Shown here: piece after piece, positions 1 to 5,038 of the stretch
How the letters are laid out: each line of letters starts with the position of its first letter
Numbering within the stretch: the stretch's first letter is position 1
Source: Muribaculaceae bacterium
GTDB taxonomy: Bacteria > Pseudomonadota > Alphaproteobacteria > Rs-D84
Length of the DNA: 5,038 bases
Reading direction: 5' to 3'
NCBI GenBank assembly: GCA_023665245.1
Contig: JAMPEH010000196.1
Location: forward strand, 1-5,038
Notes under the pieces: model-generated
The model's input: the letters and a program-made list of their open reading frames with translations, nothing else
What the model was told of the DNA's origin: nothing
The model's database searches: none
Position numbers and translations under genes: made by a program

Positions 1-55
1 CAATTCCATATATGTCCCTGACTCCGTCAGGGGTGTGCAACAATTTATCGTTCAT
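1..55 (-). CDS. hisZ: ATP phosphoribosyltransferase regulatory subunit HisZ, N-terminal fragment
   Basis: Only the first 18 codons are in the window; the gene continues past the left edge. The visible peptide is MNDKLLHTPDGVRDIYGI. The LLHTP-x-GVRDIY stretch is the N-terminal signature of HisZ, a catalytically inactive relative of histidyl-tRNA synthetase. In the family, HisZ joins the short form of HisG to form an active ATP phosphoribosyltransferase, the first enzyme of histidine biosynthesis in the cytoplasm. True HisS proteins usually begin with a KGTKDILP-like motif, which fits less well. The ATG at 53-55 has AAGGAGA five bases upstream, and a consensus promoter lies about 75 bp upstream, so the start is well supported. 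hisZ commonly heads a his operon in Clostridia, with hisG next; that part is not visible. Identification rests on a short peptide recognised by eye. Confidence 0.8.
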   Translation of the reverse strand, partial: MNDKLLHTPDGVRDIYGI

Positions 56-60
56 ATCAA

Positions 61-67
61 TCTCCTT
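61..67 (-). promoter_or_regulatory. Ribosome binding site of hisZ
   Basis: AAGGAGA on the minus strand, five bases before the ATG at 55. It fixes the hisZ start. The same seven-base site precedes the other three gene starts in the window. Confidence 0.85.
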
Positions 68-71
68 GTTT

Positions 72-89
72 ACTTTAATGATTTAAAGT
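72..89 (-). promoter_or_regulatory. Inverted repeat in the hisZ leader, near the ribosome binding site
   Basis: Perfect 7-bp arms, ACTTTAA (72-78) and TTAAAGT (83-89), around a 4-base centre. It sits just upstream of the AAGGAGA site. All pairs but one are A-T, so as an RNA hairpin it would be weak; it could instead be half of a DNA operator. Its outer arm shares bases 88-89 with the next inverted repeat, so both stems cannot form fully at the same time. Function is inferred only. Confidence 0.4.
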
Positions 90-113
90 GCTAATTCGCT
101 AACTAAGTAGCAC
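88..113 (-). promoter_or_regulatory. Candidate operator or leader hairpin downstream of the hisZ promoter
   Basis: Perfect 6-bp arms, GTGCTA (88-93) and TAGCAC (108-113), separated by 14 bases; the centre repeats the GCTAA/TTAGC motif. It lies at roughly +10 to +35 from the expected transcription start, a usual position for a repressor that blocks elongation or promoter escape. Histidine operons in Firmicutes can be controlled by a TrpR-family repressor (YerC/HisR type), which is one possible ligand-sensing protein here. The link to that family is a hypothesis; no regulator gene is in the window. Confidence 0.4.
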
Positions 114-128
114 AATAAAAACATTGCT

Positions 129-157
129 ATTATATCCATTAAAATTCCGACTGTCAA
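129..157 (-). promoter_or_regulatory. Consensus SigA promoter for hisZ
   Basis: On the minus strand, TTGACA (152-157) is followed by exactly 17 bp and then TATAAT (129-134). Both hexamers match the vegetative sigma factor consensus at every base. The DNA upstream of the -35 box (158-170) is AT-rich and could act as an UP element. Transcription should start near 122, giving a leader of about 67 nt before the hisZ ATG at 55. The promoter lies between the terminator at 195-265 and hisZ, so hisZ is transcribed independently of the surface operon. Such a strong promoter usually implies repression, which fits the inverted repeats just downstream. Confidence 0.88.
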
Positions 158-194
158 TATAAAAATACGAAGTACTTTCCTATAAGGTAAAAGT

Positions 195-265
195 GGCTGT
201 TCGCAGTAAGGGTTTAAGGCACACAGTTGTTTACCCGTATGCCTTAAACCCTTACTGCGACAGCC
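195..265 (-). terminator. Long hairpin, probable Rho-independent terminator of the surface operon
   Basis: The arms are 195-221 and 240-265. Twenty bases at 202-221 pair perfectly with 240-259, and GGCTG at 195-199 pairs with 261-265 with one bulged T in the left arm (200-201). The loop is about 18 bases. On the minus strand the stem begins 12 nt after the stop codon of the G5 lipoprotein gene and is followed by AC then UUUU (189-192). Read on the plus strand it is followed by UUUAUAUU, so it could also work in that direction, but no plus-strand gene is visible. The stem is longer than most terminators. The core GGCTGTCGCA is of a type I recall from Lachnospiraceae terminators; that recollection is untested. 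Confidence 0.75.
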
Positions 266-277
266 TTTATATTATAA

Positions 278-1243
278 TTAAAAGTCTACATACTCCACGG
301 TACCATCTGAATAGGTTATCTCATAGTAGCCGTGTCCCGAACCGTCGCAATCATAAAATGCTTTTCTGGATACTTCCTCTCTGCCACCACCAGAGCCTCC
401 TGAGCCTGATGCCACCTTTGTGCCAACCTTAATTACTTCATTGACCGCTTCCTTTGTAACCGTTTCCTCCACGGCCTCCCTTGCATCCTCAACACCATCC
501 ACATAGGTAACCTTGTAAGTCACTTCCTTTTCGCCGTTTTCCCCACTTACACTAATCTGTTCCTGTCCCTGTGTAATGGAGGAATCCTCCTCACGTATAG
601 TTTCATATTCAATGGTCTCTTTTTCCACAACTGTATCATAGGTGATACGGTTTACAATAATCTGCATATTATCGGTTACTGCTGCTGTCACATCAGGCGT
701 CACACGGTCATCCGCACCTAACGTAATGTTTAATTCCTTCAATACAGCATCTACCGTCTCTGCCTCTGTTTCCTGCTTTTGGGTTTTACCGTCACATACT
801 ACCTCTACATTGAAGGAATACAGAATTTTAACCTCCATTCCATCTGTAAGGTATTCATTTAAGTCATAATTTACATGCTGCTTTTCTCCAAGGGTAATCC
901 CCTCCTGTGCTAAAAGGTCGCTGATTGTACCGCCAACCATAACAATGTCCCTTGTTTCTCCGTCAACCGTCAGCTTAACCGTAACCTTTCTGGATATTAC
1001 GATTTCCTGTGCATCCTTAATCTTTGTGTCAAGTGATGGGCTTACCTCATCCCCATCATTTAAGACAATATCCGCATCCTTTAATATTTTTTCTACCGTG
1101 CTTGGTACGGAAACCTCAAGCTCCGTCATAACACCGCCGTCCTGAATTTGAACTGTTGCCTTTCCACATGCACACAGTCCAAGTAAAAAAAGCATTGCCG
1201 TGCCAAGTATCAGTATCTTTTTCATCGTTCCTTTTGCCATCAT
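278..1243 (-). CDS. G5/DUF348 domain lipoprotein (YabE-like without a 3D domain)
   Basis: A 321-residue exported protein. Residues 7-26 form a lipoprotein signal: MKK, a hydrophobic stretch, then L-C-A-C with Cys26 as the likely lipidated residue, so it should be anchored outside the membrane. Three DUF348-like modules follow at about 29-85, 86-141 and 143-199, each with a '(V)dG ... tv..(i)L ... gi.L...d.v.p' pattern ending in an I-x-(V/I)-x-R-like strand. A G5 domain covers about 200-276 (VVEKETIEYETI to NEVIKVGTK). A Gly/Ser linker (279-287) leads to a short tail (about 289-321) with DCDGSGHGYYEIT. Bacillus YabE has DUF348 modules and G5 but ends in a catalytic 3D domain, which is missing here, as is any Rpf lysozyme-like domain. 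G5 domains are thought to bind wall sugars, so a wall-adhesive or scaffold role is likely. It is the last gene of the operon; its ATG overlaps the preceding TGA by 4 nt, which suggests translational coupling. A second start (M7, ATG 1223-1225) is possible. Confidence 0.85.
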   Translation of the reverse strand: MMAKGTMKKILILGTAMLFLLGLCACGKATVQIQDGGVMTELEVSVPSTVEKILKDADIVLNDGDEVSPSLDTKIKDAQEIVISRKVTVKLTVDGETRDIVMVGGTISDLLAQEGITLGEKQHVNYDLNEYLTDGMEVKILYSFNVEVVCDGKTQKQETEAETVDAVLKELNITLGADDRVTPDVTAAVTDNMQIIVNRITYDTVVEKETIEYETIREEDSSITQGQEQISVSGENGEKEVTYKVTYVDGVEDAREAVEETVTKEAVNEVIKVGTKVASGSGGSGGGREEVSRKAFYDCDGSGHGYYEITYSDGTVEYVDF

Positions 1244-2634
1244 TGTAATCGTTCTCCTTCATCTATGTTTTTTATCTGAACCGATCTGCAGTTTTCACTA
1301 TCCCGAAGCAAAACCTCTAGCTCCAACGGCTGACTTACAATCGTATCCTTTTTTATATACAGCTCATATGTATTTTCACCTGTATGATATGCTTCGTAAC
1401 AGGTATCATTCAGCCGCACGATAATATCCGTCTCATTTTCCAAAAGCTTTTCATCCACATTTCCGCTGATTTTATAATAATTACTGTCATACTCCAATGG
1501 GCTTATGTCTATTTTTGTGTCTGTCTCCATGCGTTCCCCAATTACAGGTGTCTCTGTTTTGATTGCTGAAATAATCGGCGGCATATTGATAAACCGAACG
1601 ATATTCCGCTCCACACACTCAAACATAACTGTATCAGGCATGTACTGCTCCATCAGACTTTCCAGCCCATACGGATTTTCCTTGGTGAACCATGCCTGTT
1701 CAAACTGATCCGCAATAAACGGTATCAGTGTATTGCCAAAAGAATCACGGAACATCAGCAGTGAACCGTTTCCTGTTCCGCCTTTGGTTTCAATCCATCC
1801 GTCCTCAACGCTTTCAAACTTTTCGGAATATGTAAAACCGTGTTCTATATGGTAGTTGTAATTTAACTCCTTCTCTCCATAAAAAGTATAAAGCATTTTA
1901 TTTAAATCGCCGTCCGTATCCTTCGTACGGGTAACGTCACAATCCGCATAATTTTCATGCTGATATCCAAGTGTATCCATCATACAGTTGTATGCCATGA
2001 CGGCACCCTTATTGTTCCAGTGGGAATCCCGTCTCAAATACAAGGTTTCCTTTTCGTTCCGAAACATTTGAAGCAAATCGGCATAAGGAACATGAAGCTT
2101 TTCAAGCTTCGGTGTCAGCAAATCAATATTGTGGGTTTCATCCACAATGTAAGAATTATAATATGGCATATGCTCCCCATACAGGGTGTTTTTGTTTGGC
2201 GGAATTGCCAGCATGAAGTCACAGCCTTTTTCCTCCACATACCGCTTGGCAATGGACAGGTTATGGGCAAGATTATATATCTGCCGCCCGGACATGACCT
2301 GATTTCCCAAATAGTCGTCCAAGGTCGAGGAATAATACAACCAGCCGTCCGTTCCATAGGTTACCGTGTCCACATTGGAAACCTGAAAGATGGAGGTCTG
2401 AAGCTTTGCATCTGCATAAACAAGCTCATTCCGAAATGCAAAATGTTCATTGAAATATTCCTCAAGCTCTTCAAAATATTTTAAATTTAATTTTCCGTCG
2501 TCTGCTTTTAGACTTGGAAATTCAGCCATCGCTTTATTTTCCGTGCTAACCGTCGTCGGACGCACTGCCATTCCAACAAATGGCAGCAGACAGACCAAAA
2601 GGCAGGCGATTATGAATATCAAATATTTTTTCAT
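1240..2634 (-). CDS. AlgX/AlgJ-like SGNH (DHHW family) protein, probable glycan O-acetyltransferase partner of the MBOAT protein
   Basis: A 464-residue protein with an N-terminal hydrophobic anchor (about 4-24), so the rest should lie outside the membrane. The segment after it (TENKAMAEFPSL, 31-42) and GWLYY (97-101) are typical of the DHHW/AlgX group. Asp203 and His205 form the D-x-H-W motif (RRDSHWNNKG, 201-210), and Ser298 in FRDSFGN (295-301) matches the nucleophile motif. In AlgX and AlgJ, the equivalent Asp, His and Ser transfer acetyl to alginate. All three are present, so it is probably active. The SGNH-like part spans about 85-355; about 370-460 looks like a beta-rich domain with Val/Leu/Tyr-alternating strands, possibly carbohydrate-binding as in AlgX (inference). 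It follows the MBOAT gene by 53 nt, the usual pairing, and overlaps the lipoprotein gene by 4 nt. The start at 2634 has AAGGAGA six bases upstream. The acceptor polymer is unknown. Confidence 0.85.
   Translation of the reverse strand: MKKYLIFIIACLLVCLLPFVGMAVRPTTVSTENKAMAEFPSLKADDGKLNLKYFEELEEYFNEHFAFRNELVYADAKLQTSIFQVSNVDTVTYGTDGWLYYSSTLDDYLGNQVMSGRQIYNLAHNLSIAKRYVEEKGCDFMLAIPPNKNTLYGEHMPYYNSYIVDETHNIDLLTPKLEKLHVPYADLLQMFRNEKETLYLRRDSHWNNKGAVMAYNCMMDTLGYQHENYADCDVTRTKDTDGDLNKMLYTFYGEKELNYNYHIEHGFTYSEKFESVEDGWIETKGGTGNGSLLMFRDSFGNTLIPFIADQFEQAWFTKENPYGLESLMEQYMPDTVMFECVERNIVRFINMPPIISAIKTETPVIGERMETDTKIDISPLEYDSNYYKISGNVDEKLLENETDIIVRLNDTCYEAYHTGENTYELYIKKDTIVSQPLELEVLLRDSENCRSVQIKNIDEGERLQ
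1253..1259 (-). promoter_or_regulatory. Ribosome binding site of the G5 lipoprotein, inside the upstream gene
   Basis: AAGGAGA lies within the last codons of the AlgX-like gene, nine bases before the ATG at 1243, a rather long spacing. A second site, AAAAGGA, lies three bases before the in-frame ATG at 1223-1225, which would give a protein starting MKKILILG, a more typical lipoprotein start. Both starts yield the same mature protein after cleavage before Cys26. The first is preferred for its stronger site and the ATGA overlap. Confidence 0.6.
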
Positions 2635-2640
2635 ATAGTA

Positions 2641-2647
2641 TCTCCTT
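2641..2647 (-). promoter_or_regulatory. Ribosome binding site of the AlgX-like gene
   Basis: AAGGAGA on the minus strand, six bases before the ATG at 2634. It supports that start. It directly abuts the 3' arm of the hairpin at 2647-2672, which shares its first base. Confidence 0.8.
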
Positions 2648-2672
2648 TTTTGAACGTTGTCACATTCAAAAA
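2647..2672 (-). promoter_or_regulatory. Intercistronic hairpin between the MBOAT and AlgX-like genes
   Basis: TTTTTGAA (2647-2654) pairs with TTCAAAAA (2665-2672). In the minus-strand transcript the stem extends by a G-U, a G-C and a U-A pair to 11 bp, with a 4-base loop (2658-2661). No U-run follows the stem; the ribosome binding site follows instead, so it is not a terminator. It could set the relative output of the two genes by affecting translation or mRNA processing. This function is inferred. Confidence 0.5.
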
Positions 2673-2687
2673 TTGTTTTTTACATTC

Positions 2688-4103
2688 CTAAAACCTAAAA
2701 TAGATAAAAGGATTATACGAGCCGCCTGACAGTCTGATGATGCACCACGAAAGCAATAAAAACGCAGCCGTAAATAAAATAACCTGTACAATGTTTTCTT
2801 TTTTGGTCAGCTCCTCCTGTTCCGACACGGCTCTTAATTTCATTGTCAGGTTCCGAAGCATTCCACAGCCAATCACTGCCGCAATCAGCATTGCAATGAA
2901 AAACGGTGTGAGCTGCTGACATGCAAAGGACATGGAAACAGCAGAAAATTCAAAGCCTGCAAACATTTTACCGATAAAAGTAAACGCCTGTTTAAGCGTA
3001 TCCGCCCTGAAAATCACAAAGCCCACCGTTACGGCAAGCATGGTGTAAATATGGAATATGAAATTGGGCAGCTTTTTAAGCTTTGGCACAAATTCTTCCA
3101 AAAAGCTGAATGCACCGTGAAACAATCCCCACACAACAAACGTCCAGTTGGCACCATGCCAAAGACCTGTCAGAAAAAATACAATAACCTTATTGATCCC
3201 TGTCCGGAGCCGTCCCTTTCGGTTTCCTCCAAGTGGAATATATACATACTCCTTAAACCATGAGGAAAGGGAAATATGCCAGCGTCGCCAAAATTCCTTA
3301 ATTGTAAGCGAGCCATACGGATGTTCAAAATTCTCCTTAAAATGGAAGCCAAACATACGTCCAAGCCCGATTGCCATATCACTATATCCGCTAAAATCAT
3401 AATAAATCTGCATTGTGTAGGCAATAGCACCAATCCATGCCCCAACAATATTTACATTGGCAGGTGCCTGCATAAAGACTGCATCCGCAACAACTGCCAT
3501 GGCATTGGCAATTAACACCTTTTTTGCCAGTCCGCAAATAAAACGTCTCATGCCAAGGGCAGCTTCCTTCAAATTGGTGCTGCGGTTGTCAATCTCATAT
3601 GCAATATCCCTGTATTTTACAATCGGTCCTGCAATCAACTGTGGGAAAAATGATATATAAAGCAGTACCTTTCCAAAGTTTTTTTGCACCTCAACCTGTC
3701 CACGGTACACATCAATCACGTAGGATAATGCCTGAAATGTAAAAAATGAAATACCGATCGGCAGGGTAATCTCCGGAACATTTATATTCAAATGAAATAC
3801 GCTGTTTATTGTTGTTACCAAAAATCCACTATATTTAAATACACCCAAAATCCCGATATTGACCACGACTGCCAGAGCTAACACAGCCTTACGGTTTGCT
3901 TTTCCCATAAAGCGGGCACACAGGTAATTTAAAAATGCACTTAAAACCATTAAAACTACATAAACAGGTTCCCCAAAAGCATAAAATACCAGACTTGCCA
4001 TGATTAACAGCACATTTTTTGCTTTTATGGATGGTATTACACTGTGCAGACAAAATATAACTGGAAAAAATATACATAAAAACACCAATGAGCTAAAAAC
4101 CAT
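2688..4103 (-). CDS. MBOAT family membrane O-acyltransferase (AlgI/PatA/DltB type)
   Basis: A complete 471-residue multi-pass membrane protein, the usual length for AlgI-type proteins. Hydrophobic segments are spread along the whole chain, beginning at 5-22, 31-55 and 73-95. The family landmarks are all present: LPIGISFFTFQALSYVIDVYRG (split at about 114-135), FFPQLIAGPIVKY (152-164), DFSGYSDMAIGLGRMFG (236-252), FWRRWHISLSSWFKEYVYIPLGG (about 271-293) and GLWHGANWTFVVWGLFHG (313-330). His316 in the W-H-G motif is the expected essential histidine. It ends in FIYFRF, a common C-terminus in this group. Family members move an acyl group, usually acetyl, from a cytoplasmic donor to an exported acceptor or partner; DltB instead handles D-alanine. 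The adjacent AlgX-like gene, and the absence of visible dltA/dltC/dltD, favour acetylation. The start at 4103 has AAGGAGA five bases upstream and lies 21 nt after the transglutaminase-like gene. Confidence 0.93.
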   Translation of the reverse strand: MVFSSLVFLCIFFPVIFCLHSVIPSIKAKNVLLIMASLVFYAFGEPVYVVLMVLSAFLNYLCARFMGKANRKAVLALAVVVNIGILGVFKYSGFLVTTINSVFHLNINVPEITLPIGISFFTFQALSYVIDVYRGQVEVQKNFGKVLLYISFFPQLIAGPIVKYRDIAYEIDNRSTNLKEAALGMRRFICGLAKKVLIANAMAVVADAVFMQAPANVNIVGAWIGAIAYTMQIYYDFSGYSDMAIGLGRMFGFHFKENFEHPYGSLTIKEFWRRWHISLSSWFKEYVYIPLGGNRKGRLRTGINKVIVFFLTGLWHGANWTFVVWGLFHGAFSFLEEFVPKLKKLPNFIFHIYTMLAVTVGFVIFRADTLKQAFTFIGKMFAGFEFSAVSMSFACQQLTPFFIAMLIAAVIGCGMLRNLTMKLRAVSEQEELTKKENIVQVILFTAAFLLLSWCIIRLSGGSYNPFIYFRF

Positions 4104-4108
4104 TTTTT

Positions 4109-4115
4109 TCTCCTT
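4109..4115 (-). promoter_or_regulatory. Ribosome binding site of the MBOAT gene
   Basis: AAGGAGA on the minus strand, five bases before the ATG at 4103, located in the 21-nt gap after the transglutaminase-like gene. The gap has no room for a promoter or terminator, which supports cotranscription. Confidence 0.85.
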
Positions 4116-4124
4116 AACTAATCT

Positions 4125-5038
4125 CTAATTCCATACTGCATGTCCATTTTGAAATGTTAATGTGTATCTGACATTACAATTGTGCCTGTATGGATACGTT
4201 GCCTCTGTACGCATATAGGTACTGACATTTGGGTGGTTCCGTTTCATATTTACATCACATATATACCACTGTCCATTTATTTTTACTTCTGTCCATCCGT
4301 GAGGGGTCATGCCACCCAACAAGGAAGAAACCTCTCCAATTGCCGCACGTGCATCATATCCCAAAACCTTGGCAACATAGGCAAAGCTTGCCGCATACCG
4401 GAAACAATTTCCACGCATGGTAGAAAATACATAATTGGCATACCCCGACATTTCACTTGCCGTTGACGGCGTGCCGTAAAACCGTTGATAGGTAGAATTT
4501 TTCCACATATAATCAAAGCACTTTTGTAATTTCACTTCATTTGACCATGAATCCTCGGTGTGTGCCTTTACAAATGCCACCGCCTGCATGACCTCGGTAT
4601 CCGTTACCTTGCATCCTTTTTCATCTACATAAAAATAACCGCTTTTTTGGGTTCCTACAATACAGTTGGTCTGCAAAATTCCTTTACTGTTAAAATAATA
4701 GGTATCATTCTTTATCTTTTTACTTCCCGTCACCATCTTTGGTGAGAAATAGTATTTTTTATTCTTTATTGTTACCCAGCCTGTTTTTCTTGTTCCATTG
4801 CTGTTAAAATAATAGGTCGCATTTCCAATCTTCTTTTTTCCCGTCACCATCTTTGGTGAGAAATAATATTTTTTATTCTTTATTGTTACCCAGCCTGTTT
4901 TTCTGGCTCCATTACTGCCAAAATAATAGGTCGCATTTCCGATCTTTTTCTTTCCTGTCACCATCTTGCCGTTGCTTGGTGAGAAATAATACTTTTGATT
5001 CTTTATCGTTACCCAGCCTGTTTTCCTTACTCCACTGC
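4125..5038 (-). CDS. Cell-wall-binding-repeat protein with transglutaminase-like domain, N-terminus missing
   Basis: The open frame runs off the right edge; 303 residues are visible and the true start and any signal peptide lie outside. The ATG at 4964 is inside a repeat and is not the start, since the frame continues upstream with SGVRKTGWVTIKNQKYYF. Residues 1 to about 124 are aromatic repeats of the choline/glucan-binding type (CW_binding_1), with GW, KKYYF and TYYF signatures. About 145-303 is a transglutaminase/protease-like domain: Cys211 in RGNCFRYAASFAYVAK, His246 in TPHGWTEV and Asp261 in WYICDVN form the expected Cys-His-Asp triad, all present. Such domains can cross-link, hydrolyse or transfer on peptide bonds; which reaction occurs here cannot be told. 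The repeats should hold the protein on a wall or surface glycan. It lies 21 nt upstream of the MBOAT gene, so it probably belongs to the same surface-modification operon. Confidence 0.85.
   Translation of the reverse strand, partial: SGVRKTGWVTIKNQKYYFSPSNGKMVTGKKKIGNATYYFGSNGARKTGWVTIKNKKYYFSPKMVTGKKKIGNATYYFNSNGTRKTGWVTIKNKKYYFSPKMVTGSKKIKNDTYYFNSKGILQTNCIVGTQKSGYFYVDEKGCKVTDTEVMQAVAFVKAHTEDSWSNEVKLQKCFDYMWKNSTYQRFYGTPSTASEMSGYANYVFSTMRGNCFRYAASFAYVAKVLGYDARAAIGEVSSLLGGMTPHGWTEVKINGQWYICDVNMKRNHPNVSTYMRTEATYPYRHNCNVRYTLTFQNGHAVWN
4665..5038 (-). repeat. Tandem in-gene repeats encoding cell-wall-binding modules
   Basis: Two full 114-bp units (4851-4964 and 4737-4850), each encoding 38 residues, differ at about 10 positions by eye (roughly 91% identity). 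A diverged partial copy follows at 4665-4736, and another partial copy at 4965-5038 runs off the edge. The copy at the edge carries nine extra bases (SPSNGK where the two full units have SPK). Each unit contains two aromatic motifs, TYYF and KKYYF, plus a GW. Confidence 0.9.

Noticed and set aside
56..128. T-box or other large riboswitch in front of hisZ.
   Set aside because: The leader from the consensus promoter is only about 67 nt, no T-box sequence (TGGNACCGCG type) is seen, and there is no terminator next to hisZ.
193..432. Plus-strand open frame starting with GTG.
   Set aside because: It begins in the terminator stem and runs antisense into the G5 lipoprotein gene; no ribosome binding site was seen.
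1754..1757. Inactive SGNH enzyme, because the Ser motif reads RDSFG rather than GDSFG.
   Set aside because: The Asp and Ser of the motif are kept, as is D-x-H-W; Arg in the first position is, as far as I recall, common in Gram-positive DHHW proteins, so loss of activity is not supported.
1957..2484. Plus-strand open frame of 175 codons.
   Set aside because: It lies wholly antisense inside the AlgX-like gene, whose frame carries clear family motifs; the plus-strand translation shows no recognisable domain.
2635..2687. Internal promoter before the AlgX-like gene (TTGAAT with a TACTAT box).
   Set aside because: The boxes are about 23 bp apart, too far for a SigA promoter, and the TACTAT lies between the ribosome binding site and the start codon.
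4962..4964. ATG as the start of the transglutaminase-like gene.
   Set aside because: The frame stays open to the window edge and encodes more of the same repeat, with no ribosome binding site and no signal peptide after this ATG.
4665..5038. CRISPR-like array or mobile-element repeat.
   Set aside because: The repeats are contiguous, 114 bp long and coding in one frame, with no spacers, no terminal inverted repeats and no transposase.

Overview
The window looks like chromosome from a low-GC, Gram-positive anaerobe of the Clostridia, most likely Lachnospiraceae. The reasons are AT-rich DNA, a uniform AAGGAGA ribosome binding site before all four visible gene starts, a hisZ-type histidine gene, cell-wall-binding repeats, and a lipoprotein with DUF348 and G5 domains. 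The family-level assignment is inference; no rRNA or other marker gene is present.

Every gene lies on the minus strand, so the order of transcription runs from the right edge to the left. From right to left: (1) a secreted protein with aromatic cell-wall-binding repeats and a C-terminal transglutaminase-like cysteine domain, cut by the right edge (4125-5038); (2) a complete MBOAT membrane O-acyltransferase of the AlgI/PatA/DltB type (2688-4103); (3) a membrane-anchored SGNH/AlgX-like 'DHHW' protein with Asp-x-His and Ser motifs (1240-2634); (4) a lipoprotein with three DUF348-like modules, a G5 domain and a short conserved-looking C-terminal tail (278-1243). Gaps are 21 nt, 53 nt and a 4-nt ATGA overlap, so this reads as one operon. 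It ends at a long, nearly perfect hairpin (195-265). Its promoter lies outside the window.

The MBOAT and AlgX-like pair resembles the acetylation machines of alginate and peptidoglycan: the MBOAT protein passes an acyl group across the membrane and the SGNH partner transfers it to a glycan outside. The flanking genes both encode exported, wall-associated proteins. The operon therefore probably builds or decorates a cell-surface polymer, possibly by O-acetylating it, with a wall-bound transglutaminase-like enzyme and a surface lipoprotein as accessory parts. The polymer and the function of the accessory proteins cannot be read from the sequence.

Left of the terminator is a separate unit: a consensus promoter (TTGACA, 17 bp, TATAAT at 129-157), a leader of about 67 nt with two overlapping inverted repeats, and the first 18 codons of hisZ, presumably the first gene of a histidine biosynthesis operon that continues beyond the left edge. 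The only substantial non-coding stretch, 56-277, is accounted for by this promoter, leader and terminator.
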